A stretch of 36,060 nucleotides of DNA from Rhizobium sp. Root1220 (GCF_001426265.1 NZ_LMDG01000017.1:1-36060), one strand, 5' to 3'. Counted from the stretch's first letter, positions 24,384-34,033 are shown. Numbers and translations: made by a program. The notes: generated by a model not told the origin, from the sequence alone.

Positions 24384-25720
24384 CTCCCCCTCTTTCCTCC
24401 ACGCAACTTCGATTTCTTGATCAACCCCTCGTATTGCTGCGCGATGAGATGACCCTGGATCTGTGCAACGGTATCGAGCGTGACGCTAACCACGATCAAA
24501 AGCGAGGTACCACCAAGAGCCAAAGGAATGCCCGTTTGCGAAACCAGGATTTCCGGCAGAATGCACACGAAGACCAGATAGATCGCACCAATCACCGTAA
24601 TACGTGTCAGGACGTAATCGATATACTCCGCGGTCCGTTCGCCCGGCCGGATGCCGGGAATGAAGCCACCATGCTTCTTCAGATTGTCGGCGGTGTCCTT
24701 CGGATTGAAGACGATCGCCGTATAGAAGAAAGCGAAGAAGGCGATCAAGAGACCGTAGAGCAGCATGTAGAGCGGCTGGCCATGGCCAAGCGCGGCAACG
24801 ATGGATGTCGCCCAGCCAGGCAAGGCAGTCGTGTTGGCGAAGCCTGCGATCGTCGCTGGCAGCAAGAGCAGCGAAGACGCGAAGATAGCCGGGATAACGC
24901 CAGAGGTATTGAGTTTCAGCGGCAGATGCGAGGTATCGCCCTGGAACATGCGATTGCCTACCTGGCGCTTCGGATACTGAATCAGAAGGCGGCGCTGGGC
25001 ACGTTCCACAAAAACGATGATCGCGATGACGGCAATGGCAACGACGATCACCGCGAGAATAAGGGTGGTCGACAGGGCGCCCGTGCGGCCGAGTTCGAGC
25101 GTGCCAGCCAGCGCGGTCGGAAGCCCAGCAGCGATGCCCGCAAAGATGATCAGCGAAATACCATTGCCGATACCGCGCGACGTGATCTGTTCGCCGAGCC
25201 ACATCAGGAACATCGTGCCGCCGAGGAGCGTGATGACGGTCGAGACACGGAAGAAGATGCCGGGATCGACGACAAGACCGTTGCCGCTCTCGAGACCAAC
25301 CGAAATTCCATAGGCCTGCAGCGCGCCGAGGAGAACTGTCCCGTAACGCGTGTACTGATTGATGATCTTGCGGCCCTGCTCGCCTTCCTTCTTCAGGTTC
25401 TCGAGGGCCGGCACGACCGAAGTCATCAGCTGAACGATAATTGAAGCCGAGATGTAAGGCATGATGCCGAGCGCGAAAATTGCCATGCGCTGCACAGCGC
25501 CGCCCGAGAACATGTTGAAGAGACCGAGAATGCCACCGGACTGGCTGCTGAAAGCCTGCGCGTAAGCTTCTGGATTGAGGCCCGGGAGCGGAATATGCGT
25601 ACCCAGCCGGTACACGAGGAGAGCTGCAAGTGTGAACCACAGGCGCTTCTTGAGATCCTCGGCTTTGGCGAAGGTCGAGAAATTAAGGTTGGAAGCCAAC
25701 TGTTCCGCTGCAGACGCCAT
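24380..25720 (-). CDS. secY: Protein translocase channel subunit SecY
   Basis: A 446-residue inner-membrane protein with ten hydrophobic helices, the channel of the Sec translocon. The start region [24 protein letters not shown] (as [10 protein letters not shown]), the [27 protein letters not shown] stretch (as [10 protein letters not shown]), QYPKRQVG in a cytoplasmic loop and the C-terminal GTSLLIVV region are characteristic. The normal length is about 440. The 239-base gap upstream, after rplO, holds a terminator-like hairpin and a palindrome, so secY-adk may be partly separated from the spc operon. Confidence 0.98.
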   Translation of the reverse strand: MASAAEQLASNLNFSTFAKAEDLKKRLWFTLAALLVYRLGTHIPLPGLNPEAYAQAFSSQSGGILGLFNMFSGGAVQRMAIFALGIMPYISASIIVQLMTSVVPALENLKKEGEQGRKIINQYTRYGTVLLGALQAYGISVGLESGNGLVVDPGIFFRVSTVITLLGGTMFLMWLGEQITSRGIGNGISLIIFAGIAAGLPTALAGTLELGRTGALSTTLILAVIVVAIAVIAIIVFVERAQRRLLIQYPKRQVGNRMFQGDTSHLPLKLNTSGVIPAIFASSLLLLPATIAGFANTTALPGWATSIVAALGHGQPLYMLLYGLLIAFFAFFYTAIVFNPKDTADNLKKHGGFIPGIRPGERTAEYIDYVLTRITVIGAIYLVFVCILPEILVSQTGIPLALGGTSLLIVVSVTLDTVAQIQGHLIAQQYEGLIKKSKLRGGKRGR

Positions 25721-25866
25721 GCGATTCTCCGCGCTACCGATTTCAGGCTTCAGCCAAGCGAAGGGCTTCTACCCCGGAAACGGCATTTCTGAATTATTCA
25801 AAAGCGGGCTTCGGACGGATTGCGGGCGCAACCATGCCTCACCCTGTTTTTAGTCCCACCGTCCAT

Positions 25867-25880
25867 GACGCACGTGCGTC
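25867..25880. repeat. 14-bp palindrome upstream of secY
   Basis: GACGCACGTGCGTC is a perfect palindrome about 150 bases before the secY start, in the gap after rplO. It may be an operator or a stem within the leader. Confidence 0.4.
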
Positions 25881-25910
25881 CGCCGGTTTTTGTGAGGCTC
25901 ACATATGGGA

Positions 25911-25943
25911 GCAAAATCGCCCGGTGTGAAGCACCCCGGGCGA
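25911..25943 (-). terminator. Terminator-like hairpin between rplO and secY
   Basis: On the minus strand TCGCCCGG (25936-25943) pairs with CCGGGCGA (25917-25924), continuing after one mismatch with GTG/CAC, then TTTT follows. It lies 17 bases beyond the rplO stop and could reduce read-through into secY-adk. Confidence 0.7.
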
Positions 25944-25959
25944 CTTATCATAGATTATA

Positions 25960-26433
25960 TCATTCCGCAGCTGCGGCAGAAAGAAGCGTGACGGAACCGC
26001 CAGCCTTTTCGATCTTTTCGACCGCAGGCTTGGAAGCGCCGGCAACTTCGAACTTGACCTTTGCCTTCAGCTCGCCATCGGCGAGAACGCGAACGCCGTC
26101 CTTGATGCGACGGATAACGCCGGCAGCCTTGAGCGCTGCCGCGTCAACCGTTGACTTGGCGTCGAGCTTGCCAGCGTCGATCGCGGCCTGAACACGCTCC
26201 AGCGACACGACAACGAAGTCGGCCTTGAAGATGTTGTTGAAGCCGCGCTTCGGCAGACGACGGTAGATTGGCATCTGACCGCCTTCGAAGCCGTTGATGG
26301 CAACGCCCGAGCGGGACTTCTGACCCTTGACGCCGCGACCACCGGTCTTGCCCGAGCCCGAACCGATACCGCGGCCGAGGCGCTTGCGGCTGTGGGTCGA
26401 ACCCTCGTTGTCTTTGATTTCATTGAGTTTCAT
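25960..26433 (-). CDS. rplO: 50S ribosomal protein L15
   Basis: A 157-residue L15, a late-assembling large-subunit protein. [20 protein letters not shown], the glycine-rich [24 protein letters not shown] (as [16 protein letters not shown]), [18 protein letters not shown] and the C-terminal L18e-like domain are clear. The ATG at 26433, with GGGAG upstream, gives the family N-terminus; a longer frame from 26490 is not needed. It follows rpmD after 16 bases. Confidence 0.97.
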   Translation of the reverse strand: MKLNEIKDNEGSTHSRKRLGRGIGSGSGKTGGRGVKGQKSRSGVAINGFEGGQMPIYRRLPKRGFNNIFKADFVVVSLERVQAAIDAGKLDAKSTVDAAALKAAGVIRRIKDGVRVLADGELKAKVKFEVAGASKPAVEKIEKAGGSVTLLSAAAAE

Positions 26434-26449
26434 AGCGAATACTCCCGGC

Positions 26450-26659
26450 TTACTTCTCGTCGACGACGCGAACGAGATGCTGGACAGCACGGATCATGCC
26501 ACGAACGGAAGGGGTATCTTCCAGCGTGCGACGACGGTGCATCTTGTTCAATCCGAGACCGATCAGCGTGCGCTGCTGTACGTCCGGACGGCGAATCGGG
26601 CTACCGATCTGCTCGACGGTGACCGTCTTAGCTTCGGTCTTCTTTGTAGCCTTGGCCAT
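26450..26659 (-). CDS. rpmD: 50S ribosomal protein L30
   Basis: A 69-residue L30. The core [44 protein letters not shown] is diagnostic in its pieces IGSPIRRP and [11 protein letters not shown] short lysine-rich extension ([11 protein letters not shown]) precedes it. It is 13 bases after rpsE and 16 before rplO. L30 is absent from some bacteria but is standard in this class. Confidence 0.95.
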   Translation of the reverse strand: MAKATKKTEAKTVTVEQIGSPIRRPDVQQRTLIGLGLNKMHRRRTLEDTPSVRGMIRAVQHLVRVVDEK

Positions 26660-26672
26660 GGATCAGCTCCTC

Positions 26673-27242
26673 TTATTCTTCAGAAGCGTTGCCAGAAGCG
26701 GCACGGCGAGCCTGAAGCGTAGCATACTTGATGCCGCGCTGAGCTGCGATGTCCTTCGGGTGAACCTGGTGCTTCAGAGCGTCGAAGGTAGCGCGAACCA
26801 TGTTGTATGGGTTCGACGAACCAGTCGACTTGGCAACGACGTCGTGAACGCCGAGCGTTTCGAAAACGGCACGCATCGGACCACCAGCGATAATACCGGT
26901 ACCGACCTTGGCCGAACGAAGCAGAACCTTGCCGGCGCCATGGCGGCCATGAACGTCGTGATGCAGCGTACGGCCGTCACGCAGCGGTACGAAGATCAGT
27001 TCGCGCTTGGCAGCTTCAGTCGCCTTGCGGATTGCTTCCGGCACTTCGCGTGCCTTGCCGTGACCAAAGCCAACGCGGCCCTTCTGGTCACCAACGACGA
27101 CGAGAGCGGCGAAACCGAAACGGCGGCCACCCTTTACAACCTTGGCAACGCGGTTGATCGCGACCAACTTGTCGACGAATTCGCTATCGCGTTCCTCACG
27201 GTTCTGGCGATCGTCGCGAGAACCTCTTCTTTCCTGTGCCAT
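26673..27242 (-). CDS. rpsE: 30S ribosomal protein S5
   Basis: A 189-residue S5 with the N-terminal double-stranded RNA-binding domain ([31 protein letters not shown], shown by [14 protein letters not shown]) and a C-terminal domain with [17 protein letters not shown]5 works with S4 and S12 in decoding accuracy. The first 20 residues are rich in Arg, Glu and Asp. Two AAGGA-like sites precede the ATG. The 133 bases upstream, after rplR, hold a strong hairpin and a possible leader reading frame. Confidence 0.97.
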   Translation of the reverse strand: MAQERRGSRDDRQNREERDSEFVDKLVAINRVAKVVKGGRRFGFAALVVVGDQKGRVGFGHGKAREVPEAIRKATEAAKRELIFVPLRDGRTLHHDVHGRHGAGKVLLRSAKVGTGIIAGGPMRAVFETLGVHDVVAKSTGSSNPYNMVRATFDALKHQVHPKDIAAQRGIKYATLQARRAASGNASEE

Positions 27243-27333
27243 TGTCCTTATCCTTTTTCTTTTGCGGGTGGAACGGCAAACAAAACGAAGACCGCATCAA
27301 CCTCCTCATATGAAGAGTGTTTGCGGTCCGGTG

Positions 27334-27367
27334 AAAATCCGGCCGGAAGCTGCAAGCTCCGGCCGGA
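27334..27367 (-). terminator. Terminator-like hairpin between rplR and rpsE
   Basis: On the minus strand TCCGGCCGG (27359-27367) pairs exactly with CCGGCCGGA (27338-27346), with further pairing (GCT/AGC) toward the loop, followed by TTTT (27334-27337). It begins eight bases after the rplR stop and could attenuate transcription into rpsE-rpmD-rplO. Confidence 0.75.
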
Positions 27368-27375
27368 AATCGTGA

Positions 27376-27738
27376 TCAGAACGACAGACCGCCTTCGCGA
27401 GCTGCTTCAGCCAGGGCCTTGATACGGCCGTGGTAGATGAAGGCACCACGGTCGAATACGACTTCCTTGACGCCAGCCTTGGAGGCACGCTCAGCAACGA
27501 GCTTGCCCACGAGGGCGGCGGCGGCTGTGTCAGCACCGGTCTTCAGAGAACCGCGCAGGTCCTTATCGAGCGTGGAGGCAGACGCGAGCGTCTTGCCAGC
27601 AACATCGTCGATAACCTGAACGTAGATGTTCTTCGAGGAGCGATGAACCGACAGGCGCGGACGACCATTGGCCACCGACTTGATTTGACGGCGCACGCGG
27701 TTGGCACGACGTGCAAGTGCTTCTTTCCTGCTAGCCAT
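27376..27738 (-). CDS. rplR: 50S ribosomal protein L18
   Basis: A 120-residue L18, which binds 5S rRNA together with L5. The start has the basic [21 protein letters not shown], and [18 protein letters not shown], then the C-terminal [26 protein letters not shown], are diagnostic in their pieces [16 protein letters not shown] and [22 protein letters not shown] precedes the ATG, overlapping the space after rplF. It is separated from rpsE by an unusually large gap with a hairpin. Confidence 0.97.
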   Translation of the reverse strand: MASRKEALARRANRVRRQIKSVANGRPRLSVHRSSKNIYVQVIDDVAGKTLASASTLDKDLRGSLKTGADTAAAALVGKLVAERASKAGVKEVVFDRGAFIYHGRIKALAEAAREGGLSF

Positions 27739-27750
27739 TTCGCGTGATCC

Positions 27751-28284
27751 TTACTTCTTCTTGCCTTCTTTGCGAACGATACGTTCGCCGGCATACTTGA
27801 CGCCCTTGCCCTTGTAAGGCTCAGGACCGCGGTATTCGCGGATTTCGGCGGCGACCTGACCGACCTGCTGCTTATTGATGCCAGTGACAACAATTTCAGT
27901 AGGCTTCGGAACGGCAATCGTGATGCCTTCCGGGGTCTGGTAAACAACGTCATGGCTGAAACCGAGTGCCAGCTGCAGGTTCTTGCCCTGCAGCGAAGCG
28001 CGGTAACCGACGCCGCTGATTTCGAGCTTGCGCTCGTAGCCGTCCTTAACACCCGTGAAGATGTTCTCGATCATCGTGCGGGACATGCCCCACTTCGAAC
28101 GAGCATCCTTCGACTGCGTGAGCGGAGTAACGACTACCGCATTATCTTCGAGCTTAACGCCGACTTCGTCATTTGCGACGAAGAAGAGTTCGCCCTTCGG
28201 GCCCTTTGCAGTAACCTTCTGGCCTTCGACCGTAGCCGTAATCCCAGCAGGTATCTGAACGGGCTTCTTACCGATACGAGACAT
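27751..28284 (-). CDS. rplF: 50S ribosomal protein L6
   Basis: A 177-residue L6, with two related alpha/beta domains that bind 23S rRNA near the factor-binding site. [14 protein letters not shown] at the start, [22 protein letters not shown] near the middle, and the C-terminal signature [21 protein letters not shown] (as [13 protein letters not shown]) identify it. AGGAT eight bases upstream of the ATG is a suitable site. rplR follows after 12 bases. Confidence 0.97.
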   Translation of the reverse strand: MSRIGKKPVQIPAGITATVEGQKVTAKGPKGELFFVANDEVGVKLEDNAVVVTPLTQSKDARSKWGMSRTMIENIFTGVKDGYERKLEISGVGYRASLQGKNLQLALGFSHDVVYQTPEGITIAVPKPTEIVVTGINKQQVGQVAAEIREYRGPEPYKGKGVKYAGERIVRKEGKKK

Positions 28285-28326
28285 GTTTCAATCCTGTCTG
28301 TTCGCTATGGAGATCGATGCCCGGTA

Positions 28327-28725
28327 TTAGAATACCGAGCAAAGAACCTCGCCACCAACGTTCTGTTCGCGAGCCTGGTGATCTGCCATCACACCCTTCG
28401 GAGTCGAAAGGATGGTGATGCCGAGACCGTTCGCGACCTGCGGAATGGACTTGACCGAGACATAAACCCGGCGGCCCGGCTTGGACACACGGCCGATCTC
28501 ACGGATCACCGATGCGCCTTCATAGTACTTCAACTCGATGTTGATCTCAGACTTGCCATTGCCGAAATCGACAAGAGCGTAGCCACGGATGTAGCCTTCA
28601 GCCTGCAGTACATCGAGAACGCGTGCACGGAGCTTCGAAGCAGGCGTCGATACCGACGACTTGCGGCGAGAAGCGCCGTTGCGGATGCGAGTGAGCATAT
28701 CGCCCAACGGATCAGTCATTGTCAT
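28327..28725 (-). CDS. rpsH: 30S ribosomal protein S8
   Basis: A 132-residue S8. [21 protein letters not shown] at the start and the C-terminal [30 protein letters not shown] are diagnostic ([24 protein letters not shown]). In E. coli S8 also represses the spc operon by binding its mRNA; I did not identify the corresponding stem here. AGGAG eight bases before the first ATG (28725) favours it over the ATG two codons later. Confidence 0.97.
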   Translation of the reverse strand: MTMTDPLGDMLTRIRNGASRRKSSVSTPASKLRARVLDVLQAEGYIRGYALVDFGNGKSEINIELKYYEGASVIREIGRVSKPGRRVYVSVKSIPQVANGLGITILSTPKGVMADHQAREQNVGGEVLCSVF

Positions 28726-28737
28726 CTAACCTGCTCC

Positions 28738-29043
28738 TTACCAGCTGGACTTGACGATGCCCGGCACCTTGCCGAGATTGCCGAGTTCACGCAGCGCAAT
28801 ACGCGACATGCGCAGTTTGCGGTAGTATGCGCGCGGACGGCCCGATACTTCACAACGGTTGCGAATACGGGTCTTCGATCCATCGCGCGGCAGGGATGCC
28901 AGCTTGACCGAGGCCTTGAACCGCTCTTCGATCGGAAGAGCCTGGTTCATGATGGTCGCCTTCAGAGCTGCACGCTTTGCAGCCTGGTTTGCGACCGTAT
29001 TACGGCGGCGCTTGTTCTTTTCAACTGCGCTTGTCTTCGCCAT
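28738..29043 (-). CDS. rpsN: 30S ribosomal protein S14 (zinc-independent form)
   Basis: A 101-residue S14 of the long form without zinc-binding cysteine pairs (only one cysteine, in [20 protein letters not shown]). [17 protein letters not shown] is the start and the end is [15 protein letters not shown]. The ATG at 29043 is chosen over the long upstream frame to 29169, since AAGGAACC lies just before it and the family begins there. The gene sits between rplE and rpsH as usual. Confidence 0.97.
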   Translation of the reverse strand: MAKTSAVEKNKRRRNTVANQAAKRAALKATIMNQALPIEERFKASVKLASLPRDGSKTRIRNRCEVSGRPRAYYRKLRMSRIALRELGNLGKVPGIVKSSW

Positions 29044-29075
29044 GTGTGGTTCCTTTTCTACGCTCGTCGTTACGG

Positions 29076-29633
29076 TTACTGACGGAACGGGAAGTTGAAC
29101 TCTGTCAAGAGAGCCCGTGCCTCGTCGTCCTTCGTTGCCGTCGTGCAAACGATGATGTCCATGCCCCACATCTGATCAACCTTGTCGTAGTTGATCTCAG
29201 GGAACACAATGTGTTCCTTGATGCCCATGGCGAAGTTGCCACGGCCGTCAAAGCTTTTCGGGTTCAGGCCGCGGAAGTCTCGAACGCGCGGAAGCGCGAT
29301 GTTGATCAGGCGGTCCAGAAACTCGTACATGCGAGCGCCGCGCAGGGTAACCTTTGCGCCGATCGGCATATCCTCACGGAGCTTAAAGCCCGCGATGGAG
29401 GTGCGTGCACGGGTGATGACCGCCTTCTGGCCAGCGATGGCGGCCAGGTCAGCTGCGGCAACAGACGGCTTCTTCGAATCAGCCGTTGCTTCACCAACAC
29501 CCATGTTGATCACGATCTTGTCGAGCCTGGGGATCTGCATCTCGTTGGCGAAGGAGAACTTCTCCTGCATCGCCGCGCGAATGCGCTCGACGTATTCTTT
29601 CTTGAGCCGTGGCTCGTACTTTGCCTCAGCCAT
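29076..29633 (-). CDS. rplE: 50S ribosomal protein L5
   Basis: A 185-residue L5, which binds 5S rRNA and forms the bridge to the small-subunit head. The start [33 protein letters not shown], and the [23 protein letters not shown] block (as [11 protein letters not shown]) are diagnostic, with [16 protein letters not shown] and the terminal [10 protein letters not shown]. Its ATG overlaps the rplX stop by one base, so it is translationally coupled. Confidence 0.97.
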   Translation of the reverse strand: MAEAKYEPRLKKEYVERIRAAMQEKFSFANEMQIPRLDKIVINMGVGEATADSKKPSVAAADLAAIAGQKAVITRARTSIAGFKLREDMPIGAKVTLRGARMYEFLDRLINIALPRVRDFRGLNPKSFDGRGNFAMGIKEHIVFPEINYDKVDQMWGMDIIVCTTATKDDEARALLTEFNFPFRQ

Positions 29634-29935
29634 CAGATCACCTCACCGGAACGCTTGGCCACACGGACCTTCTTGCCTTCAACAACCTTGAAACCGACGC
29701 GGGTCGGCTTGCCGTCCTTGTCGATGATCGAGACGTTGGACAAGTGAACCGAGGCTTCCTTGCTGATGATGCCGGCTTCCTGTGTCTGCGTCTGGCGCTG
29801 ATGGCGCTTTACGACGTTGACGCCACGAACCACGGCGCGATCTTCCTTGGGCAGAACCTGCAGGACTTCGCCGGTACGGCCCTTGTCCTTGCCTGCGAGC
29901 ATGACGACCGTGTCGCCCTTACGAATCTTTTGCAT
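29633..29935 (-). CDS. rplX: 50S ribosomal protein L24
   Basis: A 100-residue L24, an assembly initiator of the large subunit. The KOW motif lies in [23 protein letters not shown], followed by [13 protein letters not shown] and [15 protein letters not shown] eight bases before the ATG overlaps the end of rplN. rplE follows with a one-base overlap. Confidence 0.97.
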   Translation of the reverse strand: MQKIRKGDTVVMLAGKDKGRTGEVLQVLPKEDRAVVRGVNVVKRHQRQTQTQEAGIISKEASVHLSNVSIIDKDGKPTRVGFKVVEGKKVRVAKRSGEVI

Positions 29936-29947
29936 CGTTCGCGCTCC

Positions 29948-30316
29948 TTACAATACTTCTGGAGCGAGCGAGATGATCTTCATATGGTTCTTGGCGCGAA
30001 GTTCGCGCGGAACCGGTCCGAAGATACGGGTGCCGATCGGCTCTTTCTTGTTGTCGATGAGGACTGCTGCATTGGTGTCGAAGCGGATGACACTGCCATC
30101 AACGCGACGGATTTCCTTGGCGGTACGAACGACAACCGCCTTCATCACGTCACCCTTCTTCACGCGGCCGCGCGGAATAGCTTCCTTGATCGAAACGACA
30201 ATAATGTCGCCGATCGAGGCATACTTGCGCTTTGAACCGCCCAGCACCTTGATGCACATGACACGACGTGCGCCGGAATTATCCGCCACGTCGAGGTTTG
30301 TTTGCATCTGAATCAT
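29948..30316 (-). CDS. rplN: 50S ribosomal protein L14
   Basis: A 122-residue L14, first gene of the spc segment. [35 protein letters not shown], and the end [24 protein letters not shown] identify it ([21 protein letters not shown]). The ATG at 30316 gives the exact family length. It is preceded by AAGAAGGCGACC. The 260-base gap to rpsQ upstream, unusually large for this cluster, contains a terminator-like hairpin, suggesting a separate promoter for rplN onward. Confidence 0.97.
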   Translation of the reverse strand: MIQMQTNLDVADNSGARRVMCIKVLGGSKRKYASIGDIIVVSIKEAIPRGRVKKGDVMKAVVVRTAKEIRRVDGSVIRFDTNAAVLIDNKKEPIGTRIFGPVPRELRAKNHMKIISLAPEVL

Positions 30317-30576
30317 ATCAGGTCGCCTTCTTGGTTTACCGGAATGGTTGGGCTTGCGCCCCCTACCCCGGCATATGAAAATTGTCAGCCGGCCGCTTGC
30401 CACGAGAGCAGGCGAAAACACGGCAATAGCTTGAATAGCGCGGGATCGATCATGCCAGGGTGGTTTCCCAACGGGACCTTCCGTGCGCTCAAAGCAAAAG
30501 AACGCTCGACGAACGAGCGTTCTGACGCTGCTTCATACAGATATTCCCGCGAGACGCAAGGCCTCGCGGAAAAATC
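30317..30576 (-). other. Gap between rpsQ and rplN (S10/spc boundary)
   Basis: In transcription order it holds a 7-bp CCGCGAG/CTCGCGG stem (30547-30569), the terminator-like hairpin at 30499-30523, and then about 180 bases before rplN. A CTGACA (-35-like) with TAGGGG 17 bases later occurs near 30365-30390, but the second element is poor, so the promoter is not located. No reading frame here looks coding. Confidence 0.5.
30492..30523 (-). terminator. Terminator-like hairpin after rpsQ
   Basis: On the minus strand AGAACGCTCG (30514-30523) pairs exactly with CGAGCGTTCT (30499-30508) around five bases, followed by TTTGCTTT. It lies about 54 bases beyond the rpsQ stop, at the place where the E. 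coli S10 operon ends and the spc operon begins. Confidence 0.8.
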
Positions 30577-30816
30577 TTACTTGCCTTGGGCGGAAACGAC
30601 CGTCCAACGCTTGTCCTTGGAGATCGGTGCGCATTCCTCGATGGAAACGGCGTCGCCGATCTTAAACTGGTTATTCTCGTCGTGGGCCTTGTACTTCTTG
30701 GAACGACGAACGGTCTTCTGGAGCAGCGGATGAGCGAAACGACGCTCAACGCGGACAACTACAGTCTTTTCGTTCTTGTCGCCAACGACGACGCCCTGCA
30801 GGATGCGCTTCGGCAT
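30577..30816 (-). CDS. rpsQ: 30S ribosomal protein S17
   Basis: A 79-residue S17, a primary 16S rRNA-binding protein. [27 protein letters not shown] (as [17 protein letters not shown]), the [19 protein letters not shown] block and the [18 protein letters not shown] segment are diagnostic. The ATG at 30816 gives the family length; a longer frame to 30855 lies in rpmC. Only four bases separate it from the rpmC stop. It appears to be the last gene of the S10 segment. Confidence 0.97.
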   Translation of the reverse strand: MPKRILQGVVVGDKNEKTVVVRVERRFAHPLLQKTVRRSKKYKAHDENNQFKIGDAVSIEECAPISKDKRWTVVSAQGK

Positions 30817-30820
30817 ATTC

Positions 30821-31021
30821 TTAGGCCTTTGCTTCTGCCGCCTTCTGGCGGGCAATGGTTTTCACGCGGGCGATGTCTTTACGGACTTCGTTGACGCGGG
30901 AGGACTTTTCGAGCTGACCGGTGGCCTTCTGGAAGCGCAGGTTGAACTGCTCCTTCTTCAGGTCGGCAAGCTTGTCCTTGAGCTGATCGGCTGTCAGGCC
31001 GCGAACTTCTTCGGCTTTCAT
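30821..31021 (-). CDS. rpmC: 50S ribosomal protein L29
   Basis: A 66-residue, mostly helical L29 at the peptide exit site. [37 protein letters not shown] (as [18 protein letters not shown]) and the [10 protein letters not shown] helix are diagnostic. The family length is about 65. It lies between rplP (12 bases upstream) and rpsQ (four bases downstream), in the standard order. Confidence 0.97.
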   Translation of the reverse strand: MKAEEVRGLTADQLKDKLADLKKEQFNLRFQKATGQLEKSSRVNEVRKDIARVKTIARQKAAEAKA

Positions 31022-31033
31022 GTGCCTTGCTCC

Positions 31034-31447
31034 TTACTCTGCAATGCGCTGTACGAAGCGCGTCTTGACCGAGAGCTTGGCAGAGCCAAGACGAAGAGCT
31101 TCGCGAGCGATTTCTTCGCTGACACCGTCGATTTCGAACATCATGCGGCCTGGCTTGACCTTGCATGCCCAATATTCAACAGAGCCCTTACCCTTACCCA
31201 TACGGACTTCGGTCGGCTTTGCGGTTACCGGAACATCCGGGAACACGCGGATCCATACTCGGCCGGCGCGCTTCATGTAACGCGTGATCGCGCGGCGTGC
31301 CGCTTCGATCTCGCGTGCATTCACGCGGTTCGGCTCCTGAGCCTTAAGGCCGAATTCACCGAAAGCGAGGTCTGAACCACCCTTGGCGACGCCCTTGATG
31401 CGGCCCTTAAATTGCTTGCGGTACTTGGTACGCTTTGGCTGCAACAT
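31034..31447 (-). CDS. rplP: 50S ribosomal protein L16
   Basis: A 137-residue L16, which contacts the A-site tRNA region of the large subunit. [19 protein letters not shown] is the family start ([10 protein letters not shown]), [47 protein letters not shown] (as [11 protein letters not shown]) and LPVKTRFV-like [10 protein letters not shown] are clear. The 36-base gap from rpsC contains a GGAG-type site before the ATG. Confidence 0.97.
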   Translation of the reverse strand: MLQPKRTKYRKQFKGRIKGVAKGGSDLAFGEFGLKAQEPNRVNAREIEAARRAITRYMKRAGRVWIRVFPDVPVTAKPTEVRMGKGKGSVEYWACKVKPGRMMFEIDGVSEEIAREALRLGSAKLSVKTRFVQRIAE

Positions 31448-31483
31448 TTTCTTATTCTCCGAACTTATCTGCCACCAACGCTA

Positions 31484-32203
31484 TTAGGCGTTGTCGCGGC
31501 GACGATCGCGATCACGGCTAGCCGGACCCTGAGCATCACCCTCGAGTGCGCGGCGCTCGGAGGCCATCGGATCATGCTCAAGGATTTCTCCCTTGAAGAT
31601 CCAAACCTTGATGCCGCAGATACCAAAAGCGGTTTCCGCTTCGGCTGTGCCATAGTCAATGTCAGCGCGCAGCGTGTGCAGCGGAACGCGACCTTCGCGG
31701 TACCATTCCGTACGAGCGATTTCAGCACCACCGAGACGGCCTGCGCAGGTGATCTTGATGCCTTCGGCGCCAAGACGCATTGCAGACTGAACGGCGCGCT
31801 TCATGGCGCGACGGAAAGCAACACGACGCTCGAGCTGCTGAGCGATCGACTGAGCGACCAGGACAGCGTCGACTTCCGGCTTGCGTACTTCAACGATGTT
31901 GAGGTGCGTTTCCGAGTTCGTCATGTCCGACAGCTTCTTGCGGAGCTTGTCGATGTCTGCGCCCTTCTTGCCGATGATCAGGCCCGGACGAGCCGAGTGG
32001 ATCGTGACGCGGCACTTCTTGTGCGGACGCTCGATGACCACCTTGGAGATACCGGCCTGCTTCAGCTCGCTCATCACGAACTTGCGCATCTTCAGGTCTT
32101 CGTGCAGCAGCTGGCCATACTCGGCATTGTCCGCAAACCAGCGGCTATCCCAGGTACGGTTGATGCCAAGACGGAAACCAATTGGATTGATTTTCTGACC
32201 CAT
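31484..32203 (-). CDS. rpsC: 30S ribosomal protein S3
   Basis: A 239-residue S3, which helps form the mRNA entry channel. [23 protein letters not shown] (as [12 protein letters not shown]) opens the protein. The KH domain includes [16 protein letters not shown], and the C-terminal domain has [41 protein letters not shown] (as [17 protein letters not shown]). The last 20 residues are low-complexity and charged ([10 protein letters not shown]), variable in the family. Its ATG shares one base with the rplV stop. Confidence 0.97.
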   Translation of the reverse strand: MGQKINPIGFRLGINRTWDSRWFADNAEYGQLLHEDLKMRKFVMSELKQAGISKVVIERPHKKCRVTIHSARPGLIIGKKGADIDKLRKKLSDMTNSETHLNIVEVRKPEVDAVLVAQSIAQQLERRVAFRRAMKRAVQSAMRLGAEGIKITCAGRLGGAEIARTEWYREGRVPLHTLRADIDYGTAEAETAFGICGIKVWIFKGEILEHDPMASERRALEGDAQGPASRDRDRRRDNA

Positions 32204-32595
32204 TATGCGGCCTCCTCGGTGGCTGCTACAACTTCGCGGACGACGATCGTGAGGTGCGCGAAGGGCTTTTCGACGCGCGATGCACGACCACGGCCACGAG
32301 CGTGGAAACGCTTCATGACGATCGACTTGCCAACGTAGGCTTCCGCCACGACGAGCGAGTCAACATCGAGATCATGGTTGTTCTCGGCGTTTGCGATCGC
32401 AGATTCAAGCGTCTTCTTGACAGCACCTGCAATGCGCTTGCGGGAGAATTCCAGCTCAGCGAGAGCACGCTCCACCTTCTTGCCGCGGATAGCCGCAGCA
32501 ACCAGGTTGAGCTTCTGTGGGCTGACGCGGAGCGTGCGGGCGACTGCTTGCGCCTCGTTGTCCTTCAGCCGGCGTTCGGCTTTTGCCTTGCCCAT
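32203..32595 (-). CDS. rplV: 50S ribosomal protein L22
   Basis: A 130-residue L22, whose hairpin lines the peptide exit tunnel. [29 protein letters not shown] (as [11 protein letters not shown]), [17 protein letters not shown], and the hairpin block [27 protein letters not shown] (as [12 protein letters not shown]) are diagnostic. It lies two bases after rpsS and overlaps rpsC by one base. Confidence 0.97.
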   Translation of the reverse strand: MGKAKAERRLKDNEAQAVARTLRVSPQKLNLVAAAIRGKKVERALAELEFSRKRIAGAVKKTLESAIANAENNHDLDVDSLVVAEAYVGKSIVMKRFHARGRGRASRVEKPFAHLTIVVREVVAATEEAA

Positions 32596-32597
32596 CG

Positions 32598-32876
32598 TTA
32601 CTTCCTCTTTGCCTTCTTGTCCGCACCGTGACCGTAGTAGGTCCGGGTCGGAGAGAATTCACCGAATTTGTGACCGACCATGTCTTCATTGACGTTGACC
32701 GGAATATGCTTGCTGCCGTTGTAGACGCCGAAGGTGAGACCGACGAACTGCGGCAGGATCGTGGAGCGACGGCTCCAGATCTTGATTACTTCTGCACGTC
32801 CGCCTTCACGAACCTTCTCAGCCTTCTTGAGAAGATAGCCGTCAATGAACGGACCTTTCCATACTGAACGAGCCAT
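32598..32876 (-). CDS. rpsS: 30S ribosomal protein S19
   Basis: A 92-residue S19 of the small-subunit head. [42 protein letters not shown] (as [13 protein letters not shown]) and the end [27 protein letters not shown] (as [14 protein letters not shown]) identify it without doubt. It follows rplB after 15 bases and has the standard length. Confidence 0.97.
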   Translation of the reverse strand: MARSVWKGPFIDGYLLKKAEKVREGGRAEVIKIWSRRSTILPQFVGLTFGVYNGSKHIPVNVNEDMVGHKFGEFSPTRTYYGHGADKKAKRK

Positions 32877-32891
32877 TGGAGACTTCCTCTC

Positions 32892-33728
32892 TTACTTCTT
32901 ACGCTGATGACGCGAGCGCATGATCATCTTGTCGGTCGACTTGTTCGACCGTGTACGCTTGCCCTTGGTCGGCTTGCCCCACGGAGAAACTGGGTGACGA
33001 CCACCGGATGTGCGACCTTCACCACCACCGTGCGGGTGGTCGACCGGGTTCATGACGACGCCGCGGTTATGCGGACGCTTGCCGCGCCATACCGTACGAC
33101 CGGCCTTGCCGTCGTTGATGTTGGCGTGATCCGGGTTGGAAACAGCACCGATCGAAGCAAGGCAGGAGCCCGGCACGAGACGCTGTTCGCCAGAGTTCAG
33201 GCGAAGGATCGCCATGCCTGCATCGCGACCAACGAGCTGTGCGTAAGAACCGGCAGAGCGCGCGATCTGTCCACCCTTGCCCGGCTTCATTTCCACGTTG
33301 TGGATGATGGAGCCAACCGGGATGAACTGCAGAGGCATCGTATTGCCTGGCTTCACGTCAACAGCCTTTTCAGAGGCAATGACCTTATCGCCGGCAGCAA
33401 GGCGCTGCGGAGCGATGATATAGGCCTGTTCGCCGTCTGCGTAAGCGATGAGCGCAATGAACGCCGTACGGTTCGGGTCGTATTCGATACGCTGAACCGT
33501 GCCTTCGACTTCAAACTTGCGACGCTTGAAGTCGATCAGACGGTAGGTACGCTTGTGACCGCCACCGATGAAGCGGGCAGTGATGCGGCCGAGGTTGTTA
33601 CGACCGCCGCTCTTGGTCAGACCCTGCGTCAACGACTTGACCGGCTTGCCCTTGTAGAGCGAGGAGCGATCAACGATGACCAGCTGACGCTGGCTCGGGG
33701 TCGTAGGATTGAATGTTTTCAATGCCAT
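32892..33728 (-). CDS. rplB: 50S ribosomal protein L2
   Basis: A 278-residue L2, close to the peptidyl transferase centre. [26 protein letters not shown] opens the protein. The RNA-binding part has [23 protein letters not shown] (as [12 protein letters not shown]), and the C-terminal block [34 protein letters not shown] (as [15 protein letters not shown]) carries the conserved histidine needed for activity in other bacteria. GAGGAA precedes the ATG. It follows rplW after 11 bases. Confidence 0.98.
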   Translation of the reverse strand: MALKTFNPTTPSQRQLVIVDRSSLYKGKPVKSLTQGLTKSGGRNNLGRITARFIGGGHKRTYRLIDFKRRKFEVEGTVQRIEYDPNRTAFIALIAYADGEQAYIIAPQRLAAGDKVIASEKAVDVKPGNTMPLQFIPVGSIIHNVEMKPGKGGQIARSAGSYAQLVGRDAGMAILRLNSGEQRLVPGSCLASIGAVSNPDHANINDGKAGRTVWRGKRPHNRGVVMNPVDHPHGGGEGRTSGGRHPVSPWGKPTKGKRTRSNKSTDKMIMRSRHQRKK

Positions 33729-33739
33729 TTTTATATTCC

Positions 33740-34033
33740 TCAGAGACCGGTGGAGACGTCGATCGTCTGGCCTTCAGCCAAAGTCACGATTGCCTTCTTC
33801 ACGTCCTTCTGCTTGCCGACAAAACCGCGAAAACGCTTGGTCTTGCCCTTGCGGAGCAGGGTGTTGACGGCCGTGACCTTGACGCCGAAGAGCGCCTCGA
33901 CTGCAGCCTTGATTTCCGGCTTCGACGCCGTCTTTGCGACGTTGAAAACAACCTGGTTGTTTTCCGATACCAGAGTGGACTTTTCGGTGATCGCCGGCGA
34001 GACGATCACATCATAGTGGCGAATATCGGTCAC
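33740..34033 (-). CDS. rplW: 50S ribosomal protein L23
   Basis: A 97-residue L23 at the tunnel exit, docking site for trigger factor and SRP. The start [31 protein letters not shown] (as [10 protein letters not shown]) and the [20 protein letters not shown] block (as [16 protein letters not shown]) are diagnostic. It begins with GTG, not ATG. This GTG overlaps the rplD stop (GTGA), and AGGAG lies nine bases before it within rplD. It is therefore translationally coupled to rplD. Confidence 0.97.
   Translation of the reverse strand: MTDIRHYDVIVSPAITEKSTLVSENNQVVFNVAKTASKPEIKAAVEALFGVKVTAVNTLLRKGKTKRFRGFVGKQKDVKKAIVTLAEGQTIDVSTGL

Noticed and set aside
32907..34016. 369-codon open frame antisense to rplB and rplW
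   Set aside because: Spans two real ribosomal protein genes on the other strand; no independent support.
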